Source: Aliiroseovarius sp. Z3 (lineage in GTDB: Bacteria; Pseudomonadota; Alphaproteobacteria; Rhodobacterales; Rhodobacteraceae). From it: a stretch of 64,000 nucleotides of DNA. The notes under the pieces are model-generated. The model searched no databases and was not told where the DNA came from. It saw only the letters and a list, made by a program, of their open reading frames with translations. The stretch is from NCBI RefSeq assembly GCF_029105185.1, contig NZ_JAFMZK010000003.1, positions 1-64,000 of the forward strand, read 5' to 3'. Positions 8,032 to 17,180 of this stretch are shown piece after piece (positions within the stretch are counted from its first letter, which is position 1; the number at the start of each line of letters is the position of its first letter). Made by a program: the position numbers and the translations under genes.

Positions 8032-8056
8032 AACGTTGTTGCGAGGCTGAGGTTCC
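8032..8056 (-). promoter_or_regulatory. EcfG-dependent promoter of csbD gene (minus strand)
   Basis: On the minus strand GGAAC (8052-8056) and CGTT (8032-8035) are separated by 16 bp, a perfect EcfG consensus facing the CsbD gene. Confidence 0.8.
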
Positions 8057-8088
8057 GCAAAAAACAGTTCTGTTTGTTGGCCGCTTTT

Positions 8089-8113
8089 GGAACCATTCCT
8101 CCGATGGTGCGTT
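8089..8113 (+). promoter_or_regulatory. EcfG-dependent promoter of DUF1328 gene
   Basis: GGAAC at 8089-8093 and CGTT at 8110-8113 are spaced by 16 bp, facing the DUF1328 gene. It is divergent from the csbD promoter with 32 bp between the two -35 elements. Confidence 0.8.
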
Positions 8114-8139
8114 GGTGATGATCGCAAAAGGAGAAGACT

Positions 8140-8295
8140 ATGCTTCAGTGGGCTCTAATTTTTCTCGTGGTTGCTATCGTGGCGGCTGTGCTTGGGTTTG
8201 GTGGCATTGCCGGCACCGCGTCGTGGATCGCGCAAATCATATTCGTGATATTCGTCGTTCTGGCGATTATCGCTTTCATCCGACGAAACGTTTGA
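8140..8295 (+). CDS. DUF1328 (YtjA) family small membrane protein
   Basis: The 51-residue protein starts [20 protein letters not shown], continues [20 protein letters not shown] and ends AFIRRNV. Two hydrophobic helices flank a Gly-rich turn, the complete DUF1328 pattern. AAAGGAGA precedes the ATG. Members are small inner-membrane proteins often induced by envelope or general stress; molecular role unknown. The EcfG promoter 27 bp upstream fits that theme. Confidence 0.9.
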   Translation: MLQWALIFLVVAIVAAVLGFGGIAGTASWIAQIIFVIFVVLAIIAFIRRNV

Positions 8296-8665
8296 CGCGC
8301 TGTTGTCACCTCTTGATCTGAATGGAAACTGGTATGAGCATCGGCAGTTGAGGTCGGCATGGAAATTTGTCGGCGCGTCTTGCAACTGGACACCTCCGGT
8401 GTGGGTTAGACTGGCGAACTGAATGGCAGCAGAATTAGCAAAACAGTCTGACTTCAGGAGGCAGCGCGAGCGGTACAACCTTGTTGTTTTGGGAAATGAT
8501 CGCACACTTCTGTTTCCGGGGGCAAAAGTTGTGGATACGCTTTCCTATGGTCTAGAATTAACCAGTATCTTGCGAAGCCCTTTCCGCGGCGTGCCGGGCT
8601 TCGTGGTATCTCCGAATGAATGGCGCTGAATCTGAGGATCAAAGTTTACAACGAAGGGACACCAG
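8296..8665. other. 370 bp with no convincing gene
   Basis: An open frame at 8423-8629 lacks a ribosome binding site and recognisable motifs, so I do not call it. Degenerate GGAAA...GTT-like sequences occur but none matches the EcfG consensus. The stretch probably holds the promoter of the DUF883 gene. Confidence 0.4.
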
Positions 8666-8962
8666 ATGGCCAAGATTGAAGAACTCGAAGCACAGTTGAA
8701 ACTGGCTAGGAAAGACATTGAAACACTCGCTGCGATGGCGGGCTCAACCGTCAAGGAAGCTGCCGTCGATGCCGCCGGTTCAGCATCCGCACAGATCGAA
8801 AGCCTGTCGGAGGACGCGCGGCAGGTCTATCTTGACGCCATAAAAGAAGGCCAAAAAGCCAGCCAGGCGGCACAGGATCAGATCAAGGCCAACCCGCTGG
8901 CCGCGACCGGCATTGCCTTCCTGCTCGGCATGGTCGTCGCTGCATTTATCAATCGCCGCTGA
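8666..8962 (+). CDS. DUF883 (ElaB/YqjD) family membrane-anchored protein
   Basis: This 98-residue protein has a long Ala/Glu/Lys-rich amphipathic coiled coil (IEELEAQLKLARKDIETLA onward). A single C-terminal membrane anchor, NPLAATGIAFLLGMVVAAF, ends in INRR. This is the ElaB/YqjD layout; in E. coli those proteins tether ribosomes to the inner membrane in stationary phase. The stop overlaps the next start (TGATG), so it is coupled to the YqjE-like gene, mirroring the yqjD-yqjE order of enterics. Confidence 0.85.
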   Translation: MAKIEELEAQLKLARKDIETLAAMAGSTVKEAAVDAAGSASAQIESLSEDARQVYLDAIKEGQKASQAAQDQIKANPLAATGIAFLLGMVVAAFINRR

Positions 8963-9354
8963 TGCGTTTCGGTTTTATCGCACGGGAAGCGGCGCGCGTT
9001 GCGCAGGAAGAGGCGAAAGAAGTCACACGCGTTGCGGCTCTGAAAGTGGTATTTGGCGTGATCGCAGCGGTGTTCCTGCTCGCCACGATGGTCTTCGTGC
9101 TGGTCGGCCTCTATATCCTGCTGAAATCCGAGATTGGCGCGGTTCTGGCGGCGTTTTGTCTTGCAGGCGGGTGCCTGCTGATTGCAGTTCTTTCCCTGCT
9201 CATATCCCTCAGGGTACAAAAACGCACAAACCTTGCTGCGCAAAAGCAGCGCGTCGAAGCGATCGCGTCCCAGGCAGCCAATGAACTCCAGACCATCAGC
9301 CCCTACCTGGTGCTCGGGGCGTTCGTTCTCGGTCTGATTAAAGGCAAGAAGTAG
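8962..9354 (+). CDS. YqjE/phage-holin-like membrane protein
   Basis: The 130-residue protein has an amphipathic N-terminus (REAARVAQEEAKEVTR) and two long adjacent membrane helices (VFGVIAAVFLLATMVFVLV and AAFCLAGGCLLIAVLSLLIS). A basic linker and a short C-terminal hydrophobic stretch (YLVLGAFVLGLIKGKK) follow. It fits the YqjE/phage-holin superfamily III pattern. Translational coupling to the DUF883 gene suggests they work together at the inner membrane. Confidence 0.75.
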   Translation: MRFGFIAREAARVAQEEAKEVTRVAALKVVFGVIAAVFLLATMVFVLVGLYILLKSEIGAVLAAFCLAGGCLLIAVLSLLISLRVQKRTNLAAQKQRVEAIASQAANELQTISPYLVLGAFVLGLIKGKK

Positions 9355-9650
9355 CCTAATGGCGCCGGGTGCAACACGCCTGAGTTCAGTCAGGTTCGGA
9401 GTCTGATGAGTAACAGACTGCCCTCCGGTTGCTTGCCGAGACTGCCAAAACCGGTTCCCGTTCTATCTTGCAAGGATCGAATGGGAACCACTCTATCAAC
9501 AGATACTATTCAGAACGGATTCCATTGAATCTGACACAGATTAGACGGAAAGCACTCGAGGCGGTGGCCCTTTCGATGATCTGTTATACCTAGAGGACGC
9601 GCATTACAGATTCCAATGAGCGTCGTGATTTGCCCGAGACGAAGAAGCTA

Positions 9651-11126
9651 ATGACGGACGACTTCGACCTTTTCATAACGGCTGAGGAAGCATGGCCCGC
9701 GTTTGAACGCGCTGTACTCGGCGCAAAATCGTCTGTCGTGGCGGGGTTCCGGATTTTCGATATGAGCACAAAGCTGAGAAGCGAAGAAGGTCGCGCCATC
9801 GGAGAAACCTGGTTCGATCTTCTGGCTCATATCCTGAGCAAGGGTGTGAAACTGTCACTTGTCGTGAGTGATTTCGATCCTGTCATGGCAACCGAGCTGC
9901 ATGAAATTGCCTGCACCACCGTCAGGCAAGGCGCGGCCCTCGGTGAGATTACCGATGCCCCGAAAGACCTGCTGAAGGTGAGGTCACATCTGCATCCGGC
10001 CAGGGCTGGCCTGGTTCCAAGGGTCGCGTTCTTTCCACTGGTCCGGCGCCGACAACAGGCAGCGCGCCGGGAAGTCGATCGCGTGCGGCTGAAGCGTCAG
10101 AGGGGTGGTTTGGAATCAAGCGGACTCCCGTCCATCCACCCTGCAACACACCATCAGAAGGTTGCCGTGATCGACGACGAGCTGCTCTACATTGGCGGGC
10201 TTGATCTGAACGAGCGGCGGTTTGATACACCCGACCATGATCGACCGGCCGAGGCGACGTGGTCGGACGTGCAATTGCTGGTGCGTGGACCGGAAGCGAA
10301 AGCCGCAAGGCTGCATCTGGAAACCTTTGAGGCCGCAACTGCCGGAAGAACCAAACCGCCTTCATGTCCGGGTCTCAAGCGTACACTCTCGGCACCGCGG
10401 CGGTTTCAACTGCCCTTCCTGTCTCCTCGCACAATTCTGAGCGAGATCGAGGAGGCACATATCACGGCCTTCAGCCGCGCCGAGCATCTGATCTATATCG
10501 AGACCCAATATGTCCGCTCATCGGTTATTGCCGAAGCCCTGGCAGAAGCGGGCAGCAAGAATCCGGATCTGACTTCGGTCATCATACTGCCCACGCTGCC
10601 TGACGACATTGCCTTTGAGGACGACATCGGAATAGATGCCAGATTTGGATTGTCCCGGCGACAGAACGCGATCCAGATCTTGCAGCAGGCATTCGGGAAT
10701 CGTCTGACGCTCGCGGTCCCTGTGCAACCTCGTCTTGCCGCGCGAGAGACCCGATCTACACTGGCAGGATCGCCGGTGATCCACGTACACAACAAGGTTC
10801 TGGTACAGGATGACAGATACGTACTTGTAGGATCGGCCAATCTCAATGGCAGGTCGATGCGATGGGATACGGAAATTGCCCTCGAATTAACTGATCCGAA
10901 ACGCGTGTCCCGGGCCAGGGACCGGCTTATGCAGCACTGGTGGCATGAGCCACTGCCGATGGAGGCTCAAAATCCCGCGACGTTACAGGGCTGGTGGGCC
11001 AGCAACATCGTGAAGAACGGCGTCAGTCTTCCAGAAAACCGCAGCGGGCTTCTGGTGCCTCTGGATGTGCATCAAGGCGAGACTATTGCCCAGCCCCTGC
11101 CAGGGATAACCGAAGATCTCGTCTGA
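9651..11126 (+). CDS. Phospholipase D-like phosphatidyltransferase/hydrolase
   Basis: This 491-residue protein carries two HKD motifs. The first is HHQKVAVIDDELLYIGGLDL near residues 170-190 and the second is HNKVLVQDDRYVLVGSANLN near 385-405, each with the HxKx4D core. Two motifs in one chain are the mark of a complete PLD active site. No signal peptide is seen, so it acts in the cytoplasm or on the inner face of the membrane; candidates are phospholipid hydrolysis or headgroup exchange. ATG 9651 follows GAAGAAG, and a TTG at 9630 is possible. A near-EcfG site (GGAAC near 9484) lacks a good -10. Confidence 0.88.
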   Translation: MTDDFDLFITAEEAWPAFERAVLGAKSSVVAGFRIFDMSTKLRSEEGRAIGETWFDLLAHILSKGVKLSLVVSDFDPVMATELHEIACTTVRQGAALGEITDAPKDLLKVRSHLHPARAGLVPRVAFFPLVRRRQQAARREVDRVRLKRQRGGLESSGLPSIHPATHHQKVAVIDDELLYIGGLDLNERRFDTPDHDRPAEATWSDVQLLVRGPEAKAARLHLETFEAATAGRTKPPSCPGLKRTLSAPRRFQLPFLSPRTILSEIEEAHITAFSRAEHLIYIETQYVRSSVIAEALAEAGSKNPDLTSVIILPTLPDDIAFEDDIGIDARFGLSRRQNAIQILQQAFGNRLTLAVPVQPRLAARETRSTLAGSPVIHVHNKVLVQDDRYVLVGSANLNGRSMRWDTEIALELTDPKRVSRARDRLMQHWWHEPLPMEAQNPATLQGWWASNIVKNGVSLPENRSGLLVPLDVHQGETIAQPLPGITEDLV

Positions 11127-11277
11127 GGCGGGACGACAGGAAAGCGGCCCAAGGGTGAATGCCGTGTTGACCACTTGCAAGTTGTGGGTCCGCTTATCCA
11201 GCTCGAACCCTGATCTTTGAACGAGGTCTCGTTGCCACAAGGGCGGCAGGTACAACCTGCGGCCCGCCGAAGGGTAG

Positions 11278-11790
11278 CTTGGCACAGGCCACCCATTCCG
11301 ACTTGCCGAACTCGTTACCCAATTGGACAATCTGTCCGACACATTGACGGGAAGATCAGTTGCACCGTTGAAAGAGTTCTGCCGTGGTAATGGAAAAGGG
11401 TTACAAGCCATTGAGGTGGACTGGGACGCGCTTTGCGACAAAATGAAAGTGCGGCTTGATCGCGACCTGACGCTGCCAGAAACTGCCAGCTAGCTGAAAA
11501 TCAGTGTGATCTCGATCCGACATCTGAGGGATCATCGGTATCTGGCGCAGATCCAGCGCCGAAACCCCGACGCCGACCACCTGAAAAGCTATCTATCCAA
11601 AGCGAGCATTCAAAAACTTGAATGAAACTATGTCACGTTCGGCCAGATGGTGTCGCGACAGAAGGTGGCTTCAATACATTTGGCGCGGCAACTGGACAGA
11701 GATGACATCCATCCGATTACCTGTGGAAAGGAACAGGTCCGCGTATACGACAGAAAATCCGTTGGCTGGGAAGAGAACCGCAATGTGTGA
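11278..11790 (+). pseudogene. Remnants of unrecognised genes
   Basis: Two coding-looking fragments lie here without starts. The frame 11278-11493 reads ...LAELVTQLDNLSDTLTG..., ...FCRGNGKGLQAIEVDWDALC and stops after LPETAS. From about 11506 a second frame reads ISIRHLRDHRYLAQIQRRN, is broken by a TGA near 11623, and resumes as YVTFGQMVSRQKVASIHLA to a stop near 11790; this part resembles a helix-turn-helix region. Neither is recognised with confidence. Both look like decayed mobile-element or regulatory genes. Confidence 0.4.
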
Positions 11791-12024
11791 TGACCACAGG
11801 CAAGACCTTGAGAAACTGATCGCTCAGGTTTCTGAGAACCTTGACGAGGGCCAGAAGGAGCGCTTGTTGAATGCCGTGAACACCGGTGACGGCGTGGAGG
11901 GTAATAATTCAGCCCCTCTGCTGGACCGCTTGCGCCCTTACTGGAGGCGGCCGACAAGCACGGGAAGGTCGATCCTGATTTTGATATGAAAGCCTATCTG
12001 GATGAGATGTGGGGCGATATCTGA
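11783..12024 (+). pseudogene. Small frameshifted gene, function unknown
   Basis: From ATG 11783 the frame reads MCDDHRQDLEKLIAQVSENL, then DEGQKERLLNAVNTGDG and SAPLLDRLRP. A one-base loss near 11938 follows, and in the next frame the reading continues LLEAADKHGKVDPDFDMKAY, then LDEMWGDI and a stop at 12022-12024. The restored product would be about 80 residues, acidic and helical. The continuity across the shift argues for a recent pseudogene or a sequencing error. Confidence 0.45.
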
Positions 12025-12231
12025 TCTGAGCGGGTCGTCTTTCATGACGGGCGCCGCTCGACCTAGGGGCGGTTCACATAACACCCCTTCGGCGATGTTC
12101 AAGGTTCGCTCCACGCATCTGTTCCTGCCATTGGCTGTTTCAATCATCTGCACTCGAAGATGCCTGGCACGAAAGAGATCGATTGATACTCCGGTAATCC
12201 CCCCATTTTTAGAGGGGCGTATCAGTAGAAT

Positions 12232-12450
12232 CTAAGCTGCTTTCAGTTTCTGCATCGGGGTCATACCGCCGATGCCTATGTTTGGTCTTTCGTTGTTGTA
12301 AGTCCAGAGCCATTTCGCTGCGTGATCCTGCACGTCTTCAATGCTTTCGAAGTGGTATCGCCCGAGCCATTCGGTGCGAACCGTCCGATTGTAGCGCTCG
12401 ATATAAGCGTTCTGCTGGGGCTTGCTCGACTGGATGTAAAGCAACCCTCG
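12232..12450 (-). mobile_element. IS3-family transposase OrfB, C-terminal fragment
   Basis: On the minus strand the last 70 residues read YIQSSKPQQNAYIERYNRTV, then TEWLGRYHFESIEDVQDHA and WTYNNERPNIGIGGMTPMQK to the stop. This is the end of an IS3 integrase-core transposase, including the catalytic Glu region (NAYIERYNR). The upstream two-thirds is missing. The fragment abuts the tail of an unrelated dehydrogenase gene, so the IS inserted and then decayed. Confidence 0.85.
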
Positions 12451-12567
12451 CGCCGCACCTCGGACCCGTCGGAAATTGGAGCGCCTGCGCTGTGGCTTTG
12501 TGCGCGGGAAGCGCATAACATCACGGGCACGTCGATCCCGGTCGATGGTGGCTGGACCGCGCAATAG
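12451..12567 (+). pseudogene. C-terminal remnant of a short-chain dehydrogenase
   Basis: The plus-strand frame ends DPSEIGAPALWLCAREAHNI then TGTSIPVDGGWTAQ and a stop. This is the classic C-terminus of SDR enzymes (PEEIAxxxxFLxS...ITGxxxxVDGGWTAQ), closest in feel to 3-hydroxybutyrate dehydrogenase. Only about 38 residues remain; everything upstream was replaced by the IS3 fragment. Confidence 0.75.
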
Positions 12568-13069
12568 CGCTCCGAGAGGGAACAGTTGCGTAATGTCAAA
12601 ATGCGAAAGCCGACGCTGACAGGATGTCAAAACTGTTCGCCCCAGCGGTAATCTGTACTTATTTGTAGGCGGGCATTCTACTGTCGGCAGCAGCTTCGTC
12701 CCGCGATCTACGAGTTGATATTCTACAGGATTTGGCGCGCGCGGCGAACGGCAGTTATACGAGCTGCGACCTCAGCATCGAAAGAATTGGTAGAATGTCT
12801 CTTTTTGGGGCCGCCATGCGCAAGCTGTGCAGTGTCCTACCTAGTGGCACCCTCACGGAACAGATATCGGTCGCAACACTCAGGATGAGAATACGACCAG
12901 CTCTCGCCAACCCGCAGTATGCCAGTCTGGTGCCTCGCCGTAGAGCGCTTCGAACAAGCCCGCCCCGGTCGAGCCTTGATCCGCCTTTACACTGATCACG
13001 TTCACCCGACGTCCCATTTTCCGAAACGACGGTCGTCGAAGCGCAGGGGACGCATGATCGGAAGGCGCT
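12568..13069. other. 500 bp of intergenic debris
   Basis: No intact gene. A minus-strand frame ending at 12880 reads VNVISVKADQGSTGAGLFEA then LYGEAPDWHTAGWRELVVF. It looks like real protein sequence but has no start or recognised family, so it may be another gene fragment. Confidence 0.35.
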
Positions 13070-14566
13070 TTAGTCGTCATAGACGCCGTTGAAAAGCGGG
13101 GCACGCTCGATCTTTGCTGGTGAGAGCTTTGGGTTGGTTTCGAGGGGCAGCATGATATGGGGCGACAGAAAACCGTATTTGGCCTCTAGAACAGAGGTGA
13201 ACACTTCGCCCAAACTGTCTGTGCGATAGGTTGAAATCACAAGATGCGGTTCAGCACCCAGGAGCGCACTGTAGAGGTCGGAACTCTGCCCTTCGTCCCT
13301 GGTTTTGCGGACGCCTTGGGCATCGAGCCAAAGGCGGGGCTCCATGCGGCGGCTGGGGATCATGCCGATGCCGTCGAAATAGGTGTCGTCCTTCCCAAGC
13401 TGCGCCTCTGCGAACCGAACAAGCGCCAGTTGAGCGTGGTTGTCATGATTCAGGTACTGCACATTTCGAACAGTGCTCTGTATGGCGATGGCCATCAGAA
13501 TTCCCTGTATGATCGCGGCCCGTCTTTTTGAATGCTGTAGATAATGGGTTACTGCTGCAGCGCCGTAGACCGCCAAGAATGGCAATGCCATGGTGAACAC
13601 GTATGGCCATGTCTGATTGTGAAAGAAAACAAGTGCGGTGAGCAAGGTCGTGTAAACAAGGAATATACGAGCGGCACCGTCGAGTTTGCGAAGATGGGTG
13701 ACAGACAGAAGGAACCCAACGACAACCAATCCATATTGCAATGGGTTACGCAAAAGCGTTTGCCAGACATAAGCGTCCAGCCCTTCATAGTAGCTACCGC
13801 CGTAGCGGGCAAGTTCGACTGGTCCCAGGAACAGAACCTCCAGAACCTGTAACATCGCCGGGCCGCCAAGCAGGGCACCATAGAAAATTATAGCGACGGC
13901 CCAACCCAGAACAAGCAGCCCTCCGCGCTTGATCGCGCGCGTGACAGAACGCATGCAAATTGCATCCACTACCAGTGCGGCCCCCAAGGCGAAGTTGAAA
14001 TAGACCGATTTCTGTGTCGTCACGAACGCAAGTCCACAAAGCAGGCCGGCGATCAAAAGGGTTTTGGCGCGGTCGGCTTCATACCGAATGACGACCAACA
14101 CGGCCAAAGCTGCAAATGCAGTCGCAAGTGGCTCGGATCTGAGGCGAAACCCACGCTCGATAAAGTTGCTGAAGCTAAGCAAAAGCGCCACGGCCAAAAT
14201 AGCCGTGACGCGCTCATATCCCAAGGCACGGGCGCACCGATAGATGCACCAGGTCAGCACCAATGCGAGGCATGCTGTGGTCAGTCGGCCCGTCATCAAC
14301 ATAGAGCTGGCATCCCAGCCAATCAGGTGCGAAAGCTCGTAAAAAAGTGCGTATCCGACCGCTTTTTTGGGCCAGATCGTCTCGAACGTACCGTCGAACA
14401 GATACACCGGCTGCGTAAAGTGCCAGAATTCATCCATCACGAAACGTGTATTGACCGCCAGCACAAGCAGAATGGCGACTTTCATAAGCACAAATAACCT
14501 GATCGCAAGTGATAGCCGTCGTTCTTGGCTAATGCCTGTCGGCAGGATGCGGGCAAGTGCTGTCAT
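13070..14566 (-). CDS. Multi-pass membrane glycosyltransferase (ArnT/PMT, GT-C type)
   Basis: The protein is about 498 residues with ten or more hydrophobic helices. A short acidic loop after the first helix contains RFVMDEFWHF, fitting the Asp/Glu motif of GT-C enzymes (PMT, ArnT). Such enzymes move a sugar from a polyprenyl-phosphate donor to an acceptor on the periplasmic side. The soluble C-terminal part is about 100 residues. It is the last gene of a five-gene operon; the GtrB-like enzyme at its head could make the lipid-linked sugar it uses (inference). A TTG at 14587 is an alternative start overlapping the preceding gene. Confidence 0.75.
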   Translation of the reverse strand: MTALARILPTGISQERRLSLAIRLFVLMKVAILLVLAVNTRFVMDEFWHFTQPVYLFDGTFETIWPKKAVGYALFYELSHLIGWDASSMLMTGRLTTACLALVLTWCIYRCARALGYERVTAILAVALLLSFSNFIERGFRLRSEPLATAFAALAVLVVIRYEADRAKTLLIAGLLCGLAFVTTQKSVYFNFALGAALVVDAICMRSVTRAIKRGGLLVLGWAVAIIFYGALLGGPAMLQVLEVLFLGPVELARYGGSYYEGLDAYVWQTLLRNPLQYGLVVVGFLLSVTHLRKLDGAARIFLVYTTLLTALVFFHNQTWPYVFTMALPFLAVYGAAAVTHYLQHSKRRAAIIQGILMAIAIQSTVRNVQYLNHDNHAQLALVRFAEAQLGKDDTYFDGIGMIPSRRMEPRLWLDAQGVRKTRDEGQSSDLYSALLGAEPHLVISTYRTDSLGEVFTSVLEAKYGFLSPHIMLPLETNPKLSPAKIERAPLFNGVYDD

Positions 14567-14576
14567 CCCTTGTGCC

Positions 14577-15203
14577 CTATTTGACAACTTTGAACGCGTG
14601 GTTCTGTGACCAGGGTTTGATCGACTTTTCTGCTACGATTGCACCGGGTCCGAAAACCGATGTGATCAGATCCAACTGCTCTTCCATAGCCATGTAGGCC
14701 ACATTCTTGTCGCCGCCAATGTGAACATCGGCAATGTAACAGGCTGCATGGATCGGTGTTTTCCGTTTCAGCCAATCTTTGAATACCAGAACGCCGCCTG
14801 GCATCAGCAGCTTCTTTGCGGCTTCCAGGATATCCGCACGGATCGCGCCCGGCACGTGGTGCATGACATCGTTTATCACTATCAGATCAAACTGCCCGGC
14901 GCGCTCTTCGGCAAGATCCTGAGCGTCGATCTGGCGAAACTCGGCGCGGTCCCCTTCATACATGCGTCCCAAATGTGGGATAATGTCGATACCCAGATAG
15001 GACGCATCAGGGAAATCCCTGCACAGACGTTCTGCCAATGCGCCTTCTCCGCACCCGATTTCACAGATTGCGGTCGGGTCTGACCAGTTCTGGATGCAGT
15101 CCGCCAGGTTCTCTAAGTCGATGAAAATACGGCGGTATAGTTCCGAGACTTGCCTCTCATAAGGACCAAAAGCGCGTCGTACACTTGCTCCAATCGAACC
15201 CAT
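14577..15203 (-). CDS. Class I SAM-dependent methyltransferase
   Basis: The 208-residue protein has SAM-binding motif I AICEIGCGEGALAERL (about residues 45-60), an acidic end of strand 2 (YLGIDI), FDLIVINDVMHHVPG for motif IV and LMPGGVLVFKDW for the post-motif strand. It probably methylates a sugar or lipid intermediate, given its place between two glycosyltransferase genes. It starts almost directly after the GT2 gene. Confidence 0.85.
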   Translation of the reverse strand: MGSIGASVRRAFGPYERQVSELYRRIFIDLENLADCIQNWSDPTAICEIGCGEGALAERLCRDFPDASYLGIDIIPHLGRMYEGDRAEFRQIDAQDLAEERAGQFDLIVINDVMHHVPGAIRADILEAAKKLLMPGGVLVFKDWLKRKTPIHAACYIADVHIGGDKNVAYMAMEEQLDLITSVFGPGAIVAEKSIKPWSQNHAFKVVK

Positions 15204-15204
15204 G

Positions 15205-16149
15205 TCATATTCCTCTTTTCAGCCCCAGCTTCAGCCGGGGTACCAATCTGTTCACTATCTGAGTGCTCGTGAAAAAATCGCGCCATTCGAATGGGCCGAG
15301 CAAAAAAAATGCTCGTAGTGCTGAAGCAACACCACGCAAATTTCGATGATGCAGGCCTGCCAAGCAGACGTTGAGCGCGTTCGCCGCTTCCGCGCGCTTT
15401 CGGGCGCGTGTCGCCAGCCGATCCGGTAAATGCGCCAGATGACGGTCGAGCGGTATTTCCAATTGGCGTTTGAAGGATTGCAAGTCTCGCGATCCGGTTA
15501 TGGTCAGGGATGTTCCGTGAATCCGAAACGCCGAGGCACGTGTGGGATCCCAGGCCAATCCATTCTGCGCGAGGTTCAGCCAAAGATCCCAATCTGCCGT
15601 GTACCAAAGTTCTTCATCAAGACCACCCTTTCGCAACGCGGCGTTGCGTCGGAACATGACTGCTGGCAGCGCCAGGGTGTTTTGCACGATCAGGTGCGAA
15701 AGCGCCTCTTCGGAAGATACGACACACTGCACATTCCCAAATGGCGGGCACATCTGTCCGACGGTTTTCCCCTGTGCGTCGATAAGATCAGCACCATGCA
15801 CCCAGATGTCGACTTCCTGATGCTGGGTGCTGATGTCTCTTAGAAGAGCCGCACGCCCGGGCAACCAGATATCGTCTTGGTGCAACATTGTGATAAGCGG
15901 TGCGTGTGCCTCACGCAGGCCGATATTTGTGTTTTCTGTCCACGAGCTGCCGTCAGGATTGTCGATGATCCGGATCGGAAGACGGTCTTGCGCTTCCTCC
16001 AGAATCTGGCGACTTCCATCGGTTGATCCTTGGTCGATGGCAATGATCTCGAGCCCGTCGCATTGTCCCACAAGGGATGACAGCGCCGCACCAAGCGTCG
16101 TGCCACCGTTGAAGACAGGCATGATCACAGAAAGCCAAGCCTGTGTCAT
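15205..16149 (-). CDS. Glycosyltransferase family 2
   Basis: The 314-residue protein begins SVIMPVFNGGTTLGAALSSL with the nucleotide-binding IAIDQGSTDGS and the metal-binding region TMLHQDDIWLPGRA (DxD-like QDD). This is a GT-A fold family 2 enzyme using a nucleotide sugar in the cytoplasm. No membrane helix is evident. Its start overlaps the stop of the flippase-like gene, so translation is coupled. Confidence 0.88.
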   Translation of the reverse strand: MTQAWLSVIMPVFNGGTTLGAALSSLVGQCDGLEIIAIDQGSTDGSRQILEEAQDRLPIRIIDNPDGSSWTENTNIGLREAHAPLITMLHQDDIWLPGRAALLRDISTQHQEVDIWVHGADLIDAQGKTVGQMCPPFGNVQCVVSSEEALSHLIVQNTLALPAVMFRRNAALRKGGLDEELWYTADWDLWLNLAQNGLAWDPTRASAFRIHGTSLTITGSRDLQSFKRQLEIPLDRHLAHLPDRLATRARKRAEAANALNVCLAGLHHRNLRGVASALRAFFLLGPFEWRDFFTSTQIVNRLVPRLKLGLKRGI

Positions 16150-17180
16150 GGTGCACTCCGCTTAGGGGGGTAGAGGCCCGCGAGCAGAAGCGGTGCAATC
16201 AGGAAGAACCCTAGGGTTGAGGTCACCCGGAGCGCCAAAGCAGCCTCGACCGCTTGATCAAACGGCAGGCCTTCGCGCGCAAGCACGCCCGCCCAAGTCA
16301 CTTCCACCACTCCAAGTCCACCAGGGAACACGGGCAGTGACATCAGAAACAACACCAAAGGATAGGCAATCAGAAGAGGGAGGATGTCCACGCCCGTAAT
16401 GGCGTTGAGCAGCAAGACATTCAGTGCGGCAAGGAAGGCGTAGCCAAGAAGGCTCAGCGCGGTGACTGACGTCAGGATGCGGTCCGGCAACTGCGCAGCT
16501 CTTTCAAAACCCAGACGCAGGCGGGTGGCAGTTCGGGCCAAAAGTGACGCACCTTGATCCGCGATACTTGCCAGCAGTTTCGATGCAAGTTGAATGGCAA
16601 ATCTCACGAAGACAACCATGGCGGCCAAAACAAGGATCGGGACAATCGCATCAAACACCCAGCCAACCGTTGGCACCAAAAACAAAAAGCTCAGAACGGC
16701 TGCGCTGACCAGTACGAGAAGTTGAAATGTCTGCTCCAAAGCCGATGTGCCCAGTGACCGCATGATCGGGATATCGAAACGTGACGCAAACCAGGCGCGA
16801 ATGATCGGGGTGCAAAGCTGGATTGGCAGTATTTGCCCTGCGATCGCGGCCAATGTTGTCGCCGCGGTCGCATGCCGCAAAGACAGGGTCTGCCCCTGAG
16901 GCGACACGGCTTTCAGCAACATTCTCCAGCGTACAGCCGCCAAGATGACGATTGCCGCTTGTGCAAAGGCAATGGCAACATAGGTCCAAAGCGGGATGCG
17001 GACGCACAAGGCTATGAAGTCAGCGAAAGACGCCCCGCTGCCCAGGAAAAGAGCGATCAATCCCAGGGCCGCAGCAGCTGTGATCAACAACACCATCCAG
17101 ACCCGGCTCTGTTTTGTCTCGGCTCCTTCGATGATGTTTGCACCCCTCATCATGTTGTTATGCCTGATTTGATTATTCAC
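16146..17180 (-). CDS. Lysylphosphatidylglycerol-synthase-type membrane protein (flippase-like)
   Basis: The 344-residue protein has about eight hydrophobic helices and the C-terminal signature FPGGLGVVEVTWAGVLARE, typical of the LPG synthase TM region/UPF0104 family. Stand-alone versions in glycan loci are proposed to move lipids or lipid-linked sugars. The start is a GTG at 17180 overlapping the upstream gene; an ATG pair near 17153 is the alternative. Confidence 0.82.
   Translation of the reverse strand: MNNQIRHNNMMRGANIIEGAETKQSRVWMVLLITAAAALGLIALFLGSGASFADFIALCVRIPLWTYVAIAFAQAAIVILAAVRWRMLLKAVSPQGQTLSLRHATAATTLAAIAGQILPIQLCTPIIRAWFASRFDIPIMRSLGTSALEQTFQLLVLVSAAVLSFLFLVPTVGWVFDAIVPILVLAAMVVFVRFAIQLASKLLASIADQGASLLARTATRLRLGFERAAQLPDRILTSVTALSLLGYAFLAALNVLLLNAITGVDILPLLIAYPLVLFLMSLPVFPGGLGVVEVTWAGVLAREGLPFDQAVEAALALRVTSTLGFFLIAPLLLAGLYPPKRSAP

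Noticed and set aside
8423-8629. 68-codon frame before the DUF883 gene
   Set aside because: No start signal, no recognisable fold, composition like non-coding DNA.
9484-9512. Possible fifth EcfG promoter upstream of the phospholipase D gene
   Set aside because: GGAAC is present but the -10 at 16-17 bp reads CTAT rather than CGTT.
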